Shown here in pieces: positions 25,603 through 34,905 of a DNA stretch of 43,462 nucleotides; position 1 is the stretch's first letter; each line of letters starts with the position of its first letter. The stretch covers positions 1 to 43,462 of the forward strand of contig JAFUVE010000083.1 of NCBI GenBank assembly GCA_017483765.1, written 5' to 3'. The notes beneath the pieces are model-generated. The model made no database searches. It had not been told where the DNA came from and was given only the letters and a program-made list of their open reading frames with translations. The DNA comes from Bacteroidaceae bacterium. Its GTDB lineage: Bacteria > Bacteroidota > Bacteroidia > Bacteroidales > Bacteroidaceae. The position numbers and the translations under genes are program-made.

Positions 25603-28530
25603 ATGCTTACCAACAAACAACAATCAGCCGCGGCGACAAAATTCGCAAATAAATGGAGAGGCAGAGGCTATGAGAAAGGCGACTCACAGATTTTTTGGAC
25701 TGAGTTGCTGACTGAAGTATTTGGCATAGAAGATCCTAGCCGGTTCATCCGCTTTGAGGAGCAGGTGAAGATGGACAACACCAGCTTCATCGACGCACAT
25801 ATTCCCACAACCAAGACTCTTATCGAGCAGAAATCGCTGGGAAAAGACCTGCGCAAAGGCATCCAGCAAAGCGACGGATCGGTGCTGACCCCTTTCCAGC
25901 AAGCCAAACGCTACGCAGCCGAGCTGAAATACTCAGAACGGCCAAGATGGATTATAACCTGCAACTTTGAGGAATTTCTGGTTTACGACATGGAACGTCC
26001 TCACAGCGACCCAGAGCAGATTCTTCTAGAAAATCTTGGCAAAGAATACTACCGTCTTCAGTTTCTCGTTGATGAGAAGAGCGAACATCTGAAAAAAGAG
26101 ATGCAAGTGTCGATGCAAGCTGGCGAAATCGTGGGAAAGCTATATGACGAGCAGCTCAAACAATATCTTGACCCTTTCGACCCCCACACATTAAAATCAC
26201 TCAACGTACTGTGTGTAAGGCTGGTTTTCTGCCTTTATGCAGAAGATGCCGGCATTTTCGGACGGCACAATATGTTCCACGACTATCTTGACAGTTATCC
26301 AACGGATGAGTTGAGAAACGCATTGATTTCTTTGTTTAAAGTGTTGAACACCCCTATATCCAACCGCGACCCATATCTCAACGAGGCATTGCTCGCATTT
26401 CCATATACAAACGGGGGATTGTTTGCAGATGACCATATTGTCATTCCACGAATGAACAGCCGAATCCGTCAACTGCTACTGGAGAATGCCAGCATGGATT
26501 TCGACTGGAGCGAAATCTCGCCCACGATTTTCGGAGCAGTCTTTGAATCGACACTCAACCCTGACACCCGCCGCAGCAGCGGTATGCACTACACATCGAT
26601 TGAGAACATCCATAAGGTGATCGACCCACTGTTCATGGACGACCTTCTCGATGAATTCAATCACATCCTCGAAGAGAAGCAAGAGAGACAGCGCAACCAA
26701 AAGCTTGAGAGATTTCAAGCAAAACTGTCATCACTGAAATTTTTAGATCCCGCATGCGGCAGCGGCAATTTCTTAACAGAAACCTACTTGTCGATGCGGA
26801 GGCTGGAAAACGAGGTCATACGCACCCGTTACAACGGACAAACCATGATGGGCACGTTCGTAAATCCCGTGAAGGTGAGTATCAACCAATTCTACGGCAT
26901 AGAGATCAACGACTTTGCAGTCACAGTAGCCACTACTGCCCTGTGGATTTCCGAGTCACAGATGCTTGCCGAGACGGAACGCATCGTCCAGCAGGACATA
27001 GACTACCTGCCTCTCAAGAACTATACCAATATCAGGGAAGGAAACGCCCTCCTGATGGACTGGGAATATCCCGAAGTTCCATCCGAGCCCCTCACAATAT
27101 CAGCAGACATGACCTATTTGCTTTCCAGTGGAGACTCGAATACCGCAAGTGAGCCTGTAATCAAATATAATGAAATCAACCTGTTGACTTCAGGACTTCA
27201 TGTCGGGCCAAAGCCGCCAGCAAATACAATTCCTGTACATTATGACTATATCATAAGCAATCCCCCCTTTATCGGTTATTCCCTTCAAAGCAAAGAGCAG
27301 AAAGCCGACCTATCAATGGTTTGTCACGGATGCGGAAAAAACATAGACTACGTTGCGGGGTGGTATTGCAAAGCTGCAAAATTGATTTGCAACAGCACCA
27401 CTCGTGTCGCACTGGTTTCCACCAACAGCATCACACAAGGCGAGCAAGTTGCAGCCATCTGGAAGAAACTCATAGCAGACTACGGAATCAGGATTGATTT
27501 TGCCTATCGCACATTCCGCTGGGACAGCGAAGCCACTCAGAAAGCACACGTCCATTGCGTAATTATCGGTTTCAGCAGTAAGAGCGCACCTGATCGCCAG
27601 CCACATATCATTTATGACGGGGAACGTATCACTCCTACTGAAACCATCAGTCCATATCTGCTCCCCGCATCCACGATTATCGTGGAAAGCCGGAAAAAAC
27701 CACTTGCAGACATTCCTTCTATCATGAAGGGGAGCATACCCGTTGACGGTGGTAATCTGATTTTAGATACAGAGGAGTGTGAGGAAATCATCAAGAGGGA
27801 GCCATCCGCTCGGAAATTCATCCGCCGATTCATCGGAGCCAAAGAGTTTCTTCATAACCAACCACGCTACTGCCTGTGGCTGAAGGAGGCATCTCCAAGT
27901 GAACTACATCAAATGCCACTCATATACAAACGTCTTGAGAAAGTACGTGAATTCCGCCTGTCCAGCAAGAAAGCAGCAACTCGCAAATTTGCCGACTACC
28001 CCGCCCGGTTCATGGAAATCAGACAGCCACACACCAATTATATTATCATTCCAAGTCATTCATCAGTAAACCGTCGCTACATACCTATGGGCTTTATGTC
28101 GCCCGACATGATATGCGGCAATGCCAACCTGATGATTCCCAATGCCACACTCTATCATTTCGGCATTCTGGAAAGCAATGTCCACATGGCATGGATGCGC
28201 ACTGTATGCGGAAGACTGAAAAGCGACTACCGCTACAGCAACGACATCGTCTATAATAACTTCCCATGGCCGGCGCCAACAGAAGCTCAACGAAAAAAGA
28301 TTGAGGACACGGCACAGAGGATACTTGAAGCCCGTTCGAATTATCCCGACAGCAGCCTCGCCGACCTTTACGATGAGCTTACAATGCCAGAAGAATTACG
28401 TAAAGCCCACCAGCAGAACGACAGCGCCGTAATGTCGGCATACGGTTTTGACGCGAAGACAATGACTGAAAACTGTTGTATTGCAGAACTATTTCGAATG
28501 TATGAGCAATTAAGCAAAACTATTAAATAA
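25603..28530 (+). CDS. MmeI-like single-chain restriction-modification enzyme (type IIL/IIG)
   Basis: 975 residues. The N-terminal nuclease shows an Asp64 (FIDAH) and Glu75-x-Lys77 (IEQK), the D-x10-E-x-K pattern of the MmeI nuclease. A helical linker follows, then a gamma-class N6-adenine methyltransferase with motif I DPACGSGNF (382-390) and motif IV NPPF (553-556). The C-terminal region (about 640-900) should be the target-recognition domain, then a short helical C-terminus. Enzymes of this family methylate one strand of an asymmetric site and cut about 20 bases away, using one polypeptide and no separate specificity subunit. No partner methylase is nearby. The recognition site cannot be read off. 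All key motifs look intact, so it is probably active. Confidence 0.9.
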   Translation: MLTNKQQSAAATKFANKWRGRGYEKGDSQIFWTELLTEVFGIEDPSRFIRFEEQVKMDNTSFIDAHIPTTKTLIEQKSLGKDLRKGIQQSDGSVLTPFQQAKRYAAELKYSERPRWIITCNFEEFLVYDMERPHSDPEQILLENLGKEYYRLQFLVDEKSEHLKKEMQVSMQAGEIVGKLYDEQLKQYLDPFDPHTLKSLNVLCVRLVFCLYAEDAGIFGRHNMFHDYLDSYPTDELRNALISLFKVLNTPISNRDPYLNEALLAFPYTNGGLFADDHIVIPRMNSRIRQLLLENASMDFDWSEISPTIFGAVFESTLNPDTRRSSGMHYTSIENIHKVIDPLFMDDLLDEFNHILEEKQERQRNQKLERFQAKLSSLKFLDPACGSGNFLTETYLSMRRLENEVIRTRYNGQTMMGTFVNPVKVSINQFYGIEINDFAVTVATTALWISESQMLAETERIVQQDIDYLPLKNYTNIREGNALLMDWEYPEVPSEPLTISADMTYLLSSGDSNTASEPVIKYNEINLLTSGLHVGPKPPANTIPVHYDYIISNPPFIGYSLQSKEQKADLSMVCHGCGKNIDYVAGWYCKAAKLICNSTTRVALVSTNSITQGEQVAAIWKKLIADYGIRIDFAYRTFRWDSEATQKAHVHCVIIGFSSKSAPDRQPHIIYDGERITPTETISPYLLPASTIIVESRKKPLADIPSIMKGSIPVDGGNLILDTEECEEIIKREPSARKFIRRFIGAKEFLHNQPRYCLWLKEASPSELHQMPLIYKRLEKVREFRLSSKKAATRKFADYPARFMEIRQPHTNYIIIPSHSSVNRRYIPMGFMSPDMICGNANLMIPNATLYHFGILESNVHMAWMRTVCGRLKSDYRYSNDIVYNNFPWPAPTEAQRKKIEDTAQRILEARSNYPDSSLADLYDELTMPEELRKAHQQNDSAVMSAYGFDAKTMTENCCIAELFRMYEQLSKTIK

Positions 28531-28538
28531 GATAAATT

Positions 28539-29840
28539 ATGATGAAACGAATAATCACTCTTTTTCTTGCCTCTGCAATGGCAGCAGGCACATGGGCGCA
28601 GCAGTCAGCCCTGGAAGAAATCACGCAGAACCGTTTTCTCTGCGCAAGTAATTACCTCGACTACGACAACTATCCCGCCACGGAAAAACTGACGAAGACT
28701 CCGAAGGGATATGAGATGTACTATCTGAGCCATTACGGACGCCATGGTTCCCGATGGCTGCTGAACGAGAACGACTACCTCAACGTGATCCGTCCGCTGC
28801 GCGAAGGCCAGGAAGCTGGAAAGCTGACCCCGACGGGAGCAGAGGTGCTGCGAAAGCTGGAGGCCTTCTATCCCTGCACGATCAACCGCCTTGGCGACTT
28901 GACGACCGTGGGCGAGCGACAGCACCACGGCATCGGACAGCGAATGACAGAGCATTTCCCAGAGCTGTTCAAGACAAAGAACCTGCCAATCGACGCACGC
29001 AGCACGGTCGTGATCCGTTGCATCCTGTCAATGACGGCAGAATGCGAGGAGCTGACGGCATTCAACCCTACCGCCCGCGTGCATAACGACGTGAGCGAGT
29101 CGCTGCAATACTACCTGAACGCACCTTGGAGCAGCCGTCTGAAAGCGAACGGCAACAAGGCATGGCCGATTCTGGACAAATACAAGGAGAAACTGACAGA
29201 GCCCGACCGTATGCTCGGCGTACTGTTCACCGACACCGGATGGGCAAAGGAAAACCTGAAGGACAAGTCGTTCGTCAGGGCACTGTTCGACGTGGCCACC
29301 AACATGCAGAGCCACGACCAGTATGAGGAGCTGCTCGACCTCTTCACCGCTGATGAGTGCTACAAGCTGTGGCAGATCCGTAATATCGAATGGTACCTGC
29401 GCTACGGGGCAGCACCACAGACGGAGAGTGTGATGCCGTTCAGCCAGAAAAACCTGCTGAAGAACATCATAGAGACCGCCGACACGGTGCGACAGAAGCA
29501 AGCCACGCTCCGTTTCGGTCATGAAGTATGCGTGATGCCGCTGGCCTGCATCCTGGAGCTGGGAACCTGCGGCGCACAGGTGGAGAACCTCGACACGCTC
29601 GACCGAGTGTGGCGCAACTACAACATCTTTCCGATGGCATGCAACGTGCAGCTGGCGTTCTACCGGCCGAAGAAAGGCCGCGAGGGCGACATACTCGTCA
29701 AGGCATTGCTCAACGAGCGCGAAGTGAGCCTGCCCGTGCCCACCGACAACTATCCTTACTACAAGTGGGCAGACCTCAGGAAATACTACCTCGACAAGAT
29801 AGCGAAGTATGAGGACACAGATAAAGAAAACAACCCTTAA
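28539..29840 (+). CDS. Secreted histidine phosphatase (MINPP / phytase-like)
   Basis: 433 residues with a signal peptide ending near GTWAQ (residue 21). The branch-2 histidine phosphatase motif RHGSR is at 68-72 (nucleophile His69), and the proton-donor motif is GHE at 327-329. The HE form, rather than HD, is that of multiple inositol-polyphosphate phosphatases rather than classical acid phosphatases. Bacteroidota members of this clade degrade inositol hexakisphosphate (phytate) in the periplasm or on vesicles. It begins 8 bases after the restriction-modification gene and ends 14 bases before a DUF4251 lipoprotein gene, so it is probably co-transcribed with both despite unrelated functions. 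Confidence 0.88.
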   Translation: MMKRIITLFLASAMAAGTWAQQSALEEITQNRFLCASNYLDYDNYPATEKLTKTPKGYEMYYLSHYGRHGSRWLLNENDYLNVIRPLREGQEAGKLTPTGAEVLRKLEAFYPCTINRLGDLTTVGERQHHGIGQRMTEHFPELFKTKNLPIDARSTVVIRCILSMTAECEELTAFNPTARVHNDVSESLQYYLNAPWSSRLKANGNKAWPILDKYKEKLTEPDRMLGVLFTDTGWAKENLKDKSFVRALFDVATNMQSHDQYEELLDLFTADECYKLWQIRNIEWYLRYGAAPQTESVMPFSQKNLLKNIIETADTVRQKQATLRFGHEVCVMPLACILELGTCGAQVENLDTLDRVWRNYNIFPMACNVQLAFYRPKKGREGDILVKALLNEREVSLPVPTDNYPYYKWADLRKYYLDKIAKYEDTDKENNP

Positions 29841-29854
29841 CCCCTCAATCAATT

Positions 29855-30331
29855 ATGAATCGGAAAACTGTATTAACTCTAATTGTTCTGGTAATGCTAA
29901 CCGCATGTGCCAGCAATAAAAAACTCGTTGACACTCCATACAACCGCAAACACTACGTGGAGCAGAATTTGAAATCCCGTTCTTTCAGGATTTTGATTGA
30001 TTTCGTCAAGGCGCGAGGAGAAGCCAACAGTGTTGCACTAACTGAGTTTTGGCTGGAAGTGGACAAAAACCATGTAAAATCTTATCTTCCATACTTTGGT
30101 CAGGACTATAAGGAATTGAACATAAAAGAAGGAAGAAGATTTGAATCAAACATAAGAGATTACATGGAAAGGCGCAATGACCGCAAACATTACACTCTCA
30201 TCCAATTCTATGCCAACTCAAACAACGACAAGTATAATTATATACTTTGCATCTACGACAACGGAAAAGCAGAAATAGACGTACAAGCCGACCGTCGCAA
30301 AAGCATCCGTTTCTCCGGTGAGATGGAATAG
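29855..30331 (+). CDS. DUF4251 lipoprotein, first of two paralogues
   Basis: 158 residues. A lipoprotein signal with lipobox LTAC gives the mature Cys18. The body matches its neighbour at 30569 along its length: EFWLEV..SYLPYFGQ, ERRNDRKH, IQFYANS, IYDNGKAEI and a C-terminal RFSGEME. This is the DUF4251 family of Bacteroidota, function unknown. It should sit in the periplasm or outer membrane. It follows the histidine phosphatase by 14 bases. Confidence 0.85.
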   Translation: MNRKTVLTLIVLVMLTACASNKKLVDTPYNRKHYVEQNLKSRSFRILIDFVKARGEANSVALTEFWLEVDKNHVKSYLPYFGQDYKELNIKEGRRFESNIRDYMERRNDRKHYTLIQFYANSNNDKYNYILCIYDNGKAEIDVQADRRKSIRFSGEME

Positions 30332-30568
30332 TATAAGGCAGGTTCTAAAAATTAGCTTTAGGCTGTGTTTAGACTATTTTTGAGCAGATTTGCCCGCAAA
30401 CTCGCAGAAGCGTAGCGAGCTACGGTTCAAGAGGTTAAGGACAAAGATACCAAAAAGAGACAAACACAGACAAAGATAATTCTTTTGGATTTATTAATTA
30501 TTAGAACATGCCATAAGCCAAATCTTCTGACGAAAACTGATTATTAACCACCAAAAGGCCTTTTGACT
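30332..30568 (+). promoter_or_regulatory. Gap between the two DUF4251 genes, with a possible promoter
   Basis: TATTTTTG at 30375-30382 fits TAnnTTTG, with TTAG 19 bases upstream in place of TTTG. A short CGTAG/CTACG hairpin follows near 30411-30425. The second gene may therefore have its own promoter as well as read-through. No gene is seen in the gap. Confidence 0.35.
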
Positions 30569-31081
30569 ATGAACGGATTAGAAAAAGTATTAAGAAAGAT
30601 GGATATTGTGGCGGCCCTTGCTTTGGCTGGAGTGATGACAATGACTTCCTGCGCCAGCACTGCAGACAAGGCGCAACGTGCCGCACAGAACCGCCAGTAT
30701 GTGCAGGAGCAGCTGGCTGCAGAAAACTTTAAAATCAAGGTGGACTACATGTACCCCCAGCGCTACCCAAGCCGCCCCATCATGTCAGACTTCTGGCTGG
30801 AGATGAAGGAAGGGAGCGTGAACTCTTATCTACCCTACTTCGGTCAGGTGCACATGCCAAGCCTTTACAGCATTGACGAAGGTCTGAACTTTGAGACGCC
30901 AATCCAGAATTACACAAAACGGCGAAATGAACGCAAGCACAGAACAGAGATTCAGTTCAACGCCAAGTCACGGGATGACTATTATGCCTACAGCATCTAC
31001 ATCTATGACGACGGAAATGCGGACATCAGCGTCCACAGCAACCGTCGCGATGCCATCCGCTATTCTGGTGAACTCGAATAA
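30569..31081 (+). CDS. DUF4251 lipoprotein, second paralogue
   Basis: 170 residues from the ATG at 30569; a TTG at 30563 also keeps the frame, but the ATG is the better start. After a longer N-terminus the lipobox MTSC gives Cys28. It shares DFWLEM..SYLPYFGQ, KRRNERKH, IQFNAKS, IYDDGNADI and RYSGELE with the gene at 29855, so the pair is a tandem duplication that has diverged. No function is known for the family. A 14-bp-stem terminator follows at 31156. Confidence 0.85.
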   Translation: MNGLEKVLRKMDIVAALALAGVMTMTSCASTADKAQRAAQNRQYVQEQLAAENFKIKVDYMYPQRYPSRPIMSDFWLEMKEGSVNSYLPYFGQVHMPSLYSIDEGLNFETPIQNYTKRRNERKHRTEIQFNAKSRDDYYAYSIYIYDDGNADISVHSNRRDAIRYSGELE

Positions 31082-31155
31082 GTTTGAGGTTTGAAATTTA
31101 AGATTTGAGGTTTAGAGCTAAGTCAACAAATAGAAAACAGTATTTAGAACAATAT

Positions 31156-31190
31156 TCGGGCGTCAGTAGATAAATGCTACTGACGCCCGA
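31156..31190. terminator. Bidirectional terminator between convergent operons
   Basis: TCGGGCGTCAGTAG (31156-31169) pairs perfectly with CTACTGACGCCCGA (31177-31190) over 14 bp, loop ATAAATG, followed by TTTTC on the plus strand. It lies between the DUF4251 gene and the efflux operon. Confidence 0.88.
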
Positions 31191-31230
31191 TTTTCATGTC
31201 ATAAAATGATAATAACTGAAAACGTCAACT

Positions 31231-31260
31231 AGTAGAGACGCCCCGTGGGGCGTCTTGTAA
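31231..31260. repeat. Palindromic repeat element, copy C
   Basis: Same core as at 979-1009 (AGACGCCCC GT GGGGCGTCT), here in the opposite orientation, between the terminator at 31156 and the end of the PII-like gene. Confidence 0.8.
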
Positions 31261-31272
31261 TAATTCAAATTT

Positions 31273-31566
31273 TCAGATTTCTTTCTCCACGCTCCATTGG
31301 AAAGCCCGTAGTCCGAGCATCTCGTTGTTGGCGTCGAGCTCATGAAGGCGTTCCATGAGCGTGACGGCCCGTTCGTCGGGCACGATGGTGATGATTGCGG
31401 AGTTCATGGTTGGCCATGCGTGGCTTCCAAGATGCGGGTCGCCGGTCTTGGTCCCGGCACCCATCACCTGCTCAAACATGGTGTAGCCCTTGATATTCAT
31501 TCTTGACAGCACCTCCATCACGTTCTCCTGGTGCGCCTGGTCGTATGCTATAAATATTGCTTTCAT
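31273..31566 (-). CDS. PII-like protein associated with an RND efflux pump
   Basis: 97 residues. The beta-alpha-beta ferredoxin-like layout of PII-family trimers is apparent: MKAIFIAYDQAHQENVMEVL, then a KGYTMFEQVMGAGTKTG loop region, SAIITIVPDERAVTLMERL and the final strand LRAFQWSVEKEI. The T-loop segment is short and differs from GlnB, so ATP/2-oxoglutarate sensing of nitrogen is not implied. PII-like proteins beside CusABC-type RND pumps are known from surveys of the PII superfamily, with unclear roles. It is the last gene of the TolC-HlyD-RND unit, 52 bases after the pump gene. Confidence 0.75.
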   Translation of the reverse strand: MKAIFIAYDQAHQENVMEVLSRMNIKGYTMFEQVMGAGTKTGDPHLGSHAWPTMNSAIITIVPDERAVTLMERLHELDANNEMLGLRAFQWSVEKEI

Positions 31567-31618
31567 CGTTTAATCAATTTTTGTAGATTCATCTCCATAC
31601 AGATAATACAGTCACCGC

Positions 31619-34600
31619 TTACTCAGCAGGAGCTGTAGTGTCGGTCGAATGTTTCTGCTTTTTCTTCGATTTCTTGAACGTCTCCTCAGCCTTATGCTCC
31701 TTCCAGTAAGCATCGAGCTCACGCTGCTTGCGCATCTTGCGGCGGTTGTTCTTTATACCGTTGGAACCGAAGATACAGAACATCGAAGGCACATAAATCA
31801 ACGTAAGGATGGTAGATGCAGTCAGACCGCCTATCACTGATACACCGAGTGGACGCCACATCTCAGCGCCGACACCCTGTCCAACTGCCATCGGGACCAT
31901 ACCCAGAATGGTGGTAAGGGTTGTCATGAGGATAGGACGCAGACGGCTTCTTGCTGCCGCTACGGCACTACGTATAAGTCCGTATCCACGCTCACGCAGC
32001 AACTGTGTGTAGTCGATTAGCACGATACCGTTCTTCACCACGATACCGATGAGCATGATACCACCGAGCATCGACATGATGTTGAGGTTTGTGCCTGTGA
32101 TGCAAAGGGCCAGGATGATACCTGAGAATGCGAAGGGCACGGAGAGCATGATGATGAACGGATAGGTGAGCGACTCGAACTGTGCCGCCATCACGATGAA
32201 CACAAGTATGATGATGAGGATGCCGAGTGTGCCGAGGTCACGGTTAGAGTCCATCTGGTCCTCGTAAGAACCAGCCACCTGCACAGTGATACCCGCCGGT
32301 ATATCCATATTCTCATAGATGGAGCGTCCGTATTCCACACCGTCGGACAGCGCATATCCGTCCTTGAGCACAGCCGTCACGGTCGTGATACGCTGACGGT
32401 CCTTACGCTCGATGGTAGGAGGGATGGCTGACTCCTCGATGGTGGCGATATCGCGTACGCGCACATTGCCCGACTGCGTAGGAATGAGCATGTCGAGGAT
32501 ATTCTCTACCGACGTACGTGCATCAGGCTCATAGCGCACCTTGATGTCGTATTCCTCTCCGTCCTCACGGTAGAATGACATGAGCGAACCGGTGATAAGG
32601 TTTCTAACGGATGCCGATGCCGCCGACATGGTGAGGTTGAGCTTGGACAGCTTGTCGCGGTCAAAGTTGATGACGAGTTCCGGCACATAGTCAGAACGCG
32701 AGATGTTGGTCTGTCCAACCATCGGACTTTCTGCCAGTTTTGCAGAAAGGGTCTCAGCCACTTTCATCGTCTCCGTCAGGTCGTAGCCGTAGATTTCGAA
32801 GGTAGCCATGCTTTGACCACCCATATTGGAGTTACCACCACCCAGCTGAACGCGGTATTTCGCGATTTCAGGAATGCTTTTACAGTCATCACGCAACTCG
32901 TCGCAGATGACCACCAGACCTTTGTCACGTTCGTTTGACGGGACATAGTTGAGGTTGAATGAGATGATATGTGAGCCGTTGCTTTGAAGTGAGGCGAATG
33001 TGTTGTTGTCACCTGCCTGTCCAATAGTGAAGTTGCATGCTGTCAGATCCTTTCCGTAGCGTTTCATCCACTTATATGCCAGCTCGTCGGCCACCTCCTT
33101 GGCTTTTTCCTTACGCGAGCCGATAGGCAGCTCAATCGTACAGGAGACACGGCCGTTGTCGTTGGCTGGGAAATACTCACTCTTGATTCCCACAATCTTC
33201 ATGATATAGATGGACGCGATGAAGAAGAGAACTGAAGCAAGGATGATGGTCCAGCGATGGCGTACGGCCCAGTTGATCATGCGCTCATATGCATTATCGA
33301 GTCCGTCGAGCATCTTCTGGATGGGACGGTAGATGGTCTTGAACAGCTTGCTTTGCTTCTTCTGCAGTTTGAGCATCTGAGAGCAGAGCATCGGCGTGAA
33401 TGAAAGTGCGGAACTAGTGGAAATGGTCATGATGATACACATCATCCATCCGAGCTGCTTGAAGAGCACACCCGACATACCCGACACCATGGTGAGAGGG
33501 AAGAACACCGCAATCATCGTAAGCGTGGATGCGATAACGGAGATGGCCACCTCGTTGGTACCGTGGATGGCCGCCTGCTTCGGGTCGGACCCTCGCTCAA
33601 TATGCGTGGTGACGTTCTCAAGCACCACGATGGCGTCGTCGACGACGTTACCGATGGCGATGGACAGACAGGACAGGGAAATCATGTTGAGCGATCCGCC
33701 CGTGGCATACAGATAGATGAACGACGCGATAAGCGACATCGGGATGGTGATGGTGATGATGAGCGTTGCCCTCCATCTTCCAAGGAACAGGAACACCACG
33801 ATGACGACGAAGAGCATGGCGTATGAGATGGTCTCAGTCAGTGAGTGTATGGTGTTCATGATGTTATCGGACGTGTTGACCATGACGTTGAGGTTGACGT
33901 CCGACGGCAGGTTCTTACGCAGTTCGGGCAGCTGCTCCATGACGGCATTGGAAATGGCCACTGAGTTGGCACCGCTCTGCTTCTGTATGATCACAAGTCC
34001 GCCCTGTCGGCCGTTGGTGTAGGTTTGCTGAGCGCGCTCCTCCACGTCGTCCACCACTCTGGCCACATCCTTGACATACACCTTTCCGTCGCCATTGCTT
34101 GCCACAACGATGTCGTTGATTTGTCGTGAGTCGTCGAACTCACCCTCAGTTCGAACGGTGTAGGTGAGCGTACCGATATCGACCGTACCGTTGGTGGCGT
34201 TCTGGTTCTCAGCGGCGATGGCGGATGCCACCTGGGCCGCGCTGAGGTTGTACGCCTCCATCTTGACGGGGTCCATATAGACATTGATCTCACGCTCAGG
34301 GGCACCGATGATGGAGACGGTTCCCACTCCGTCGATACGTGCCAGCGGGTTGGCTACGTTGTCGTCCAGGATCTTGTAGAGCGCTTTCTGACTCTCCTGC
34401 GCCTGCACAGACAGGAGGAGAATCGGTATCATGTCGGTTGAGAACTTGAAGATGATCGGCGTGTTGGCGTCGGCAGGCAGCGAGTTGCTGACCATGTCGA
34501 GCTTGTCGCGCACGTTGTTGGTGAGGTTGTCGATGTCGTAGCCATACTCAAACTCGAGGGTCACCACTGAGACACCGTCCTTGGAGTTGGAGGTGACGTG

Positions 34601-34834
34601 CTTGAGGTGCTCCACGGAGTTGAGCGTGTTCTCCAGCGGACGTGTGAGGTTGTTCTCCACATCCTCGGCCGAGGCGCCGTTATAGTAAGTGAACACCATG
34701 ATGGTGTTTGTGTCGATGTCCGGATAGAGGTCGATAGGCAATTTCATCAACGAGAACAATCCGAAAATGATGACCGCCGTAAAGACGAGGCTGGTCATGA
34801 TCGGTCGTCTGACCGCTCCTTCATATAAGCTCAT
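31619..34834 (-). CDS. RND efflux pump permease (AcrB/MexB-like)
   Basis: 1071 residues, full length for the family. It starts MSLYEGAVRRPIMTSLVF, the typical short N-terminus plus first membrane helix. Two copies of the six-helix plus periplasmic-loop layout are visible. The proton-relay helix carries GNVVDDAIVVLENV (around 395-408) with the paired Asp residues. The C-terminal tail is very basic and charged. It uses proton influx to push drugs or other amphiphiles through the TolC partner encoded two genes upstream. The drug-type relay and loop pattern favour the hydrophobe/amphiphile class rather than metal export, but the substrate is not known. Confidence 0.95.
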   Translation of the reverse strand: MSLYEGAVRRPIMTSLVFTAVIIFGLFSLMKLPIDLYPDIDTNTIMVFTYYNGASAEDVENNLTRPLENTLNSVEHLKHVTSNSKDGVSVVTLEFEYGYDIDNLTNNVRDKLDMVSNSLPADANTPIIFKFSTDMIPILLLSVQAQESQKALYKILDDNVANPLARIDGVGTVSIIGAPEREINVYMDPVKMEAYNLSAAQVASAIAAENQNATNGTVDIGTLTYTVRTEGEFDDSRQINDIVVASNGDGKVYVKDVARVVDDVEERAQQTYTNGRQGGLVIIQKQSGANSVAISNAVMEQLPELRKNLPSDVNLNVMVNTSDNIMNTIHSLTETISYAMLFVVIVVFLFLGRWRATLIITITIPMSLIASFIYLYATGGSLNMISLSCLSIAIGNVVDDAIVVLENVTTHIERGSDPKQAAIHGTNEVAISVIASTLTMIAVFFPLTMVSGMSGVLFKQLGWMMCIIMTISTSSALSFTPMLCSQMLKLQKKQSKLFKTIYRPIQKMLDGLDNAYERMINWAVRHRWTIILASVLFFIASIYIMKIVGIKSEYFPANDNGRVSCTIELPIGSRKEKAKEVADELAYKWMKRYGKDLTACNFTIGQAGDNNTFASLQSNGSHIISFNLNYVPSNERDKGLVVICDELRDDCKSIPEIAKYRVQLGGGNSNMGGQSMATFEIYGYDLTETMKVAETLSAKLAESPMVGQTNISRSDYVPELVINFDRDKLSKLNLTMSAASASVRNLITGSLMSFYREDGEEYDIKVRYEPDARTSVENILDMLIPTQSGNVRVRDIATIEESAIPPTIERKDRQRITTVTAVLKDGYALSDGVEYGRSIYENMDIPAGITVQVAGSYEDQMDSNRDLGTLGILIIILVFIVMAAQFESLTYPFIIMLSVPFAFSGIILALCITGTNLNIMSMLGGIMLIGIVVKNGIVLIDYTQLLRERGYGLIRSAVAAARSRLRPILMTTLTTILGMVPMAVGQGVGAEMWRPLGVSVIGGLTASTILTLIYVPSMFCIFGSNGIKNNRRKMRKQRELDAYWKEHKAEETFKKSKKKQKHSTDTTAPAE

Positions 34835-34905
34835 ATGTTATAGAATGAAGAATTTTTAGTAAGAATGAAGAATGATGTTGGAACAGAAGCGTGCGATCCT
34901 GGCCA

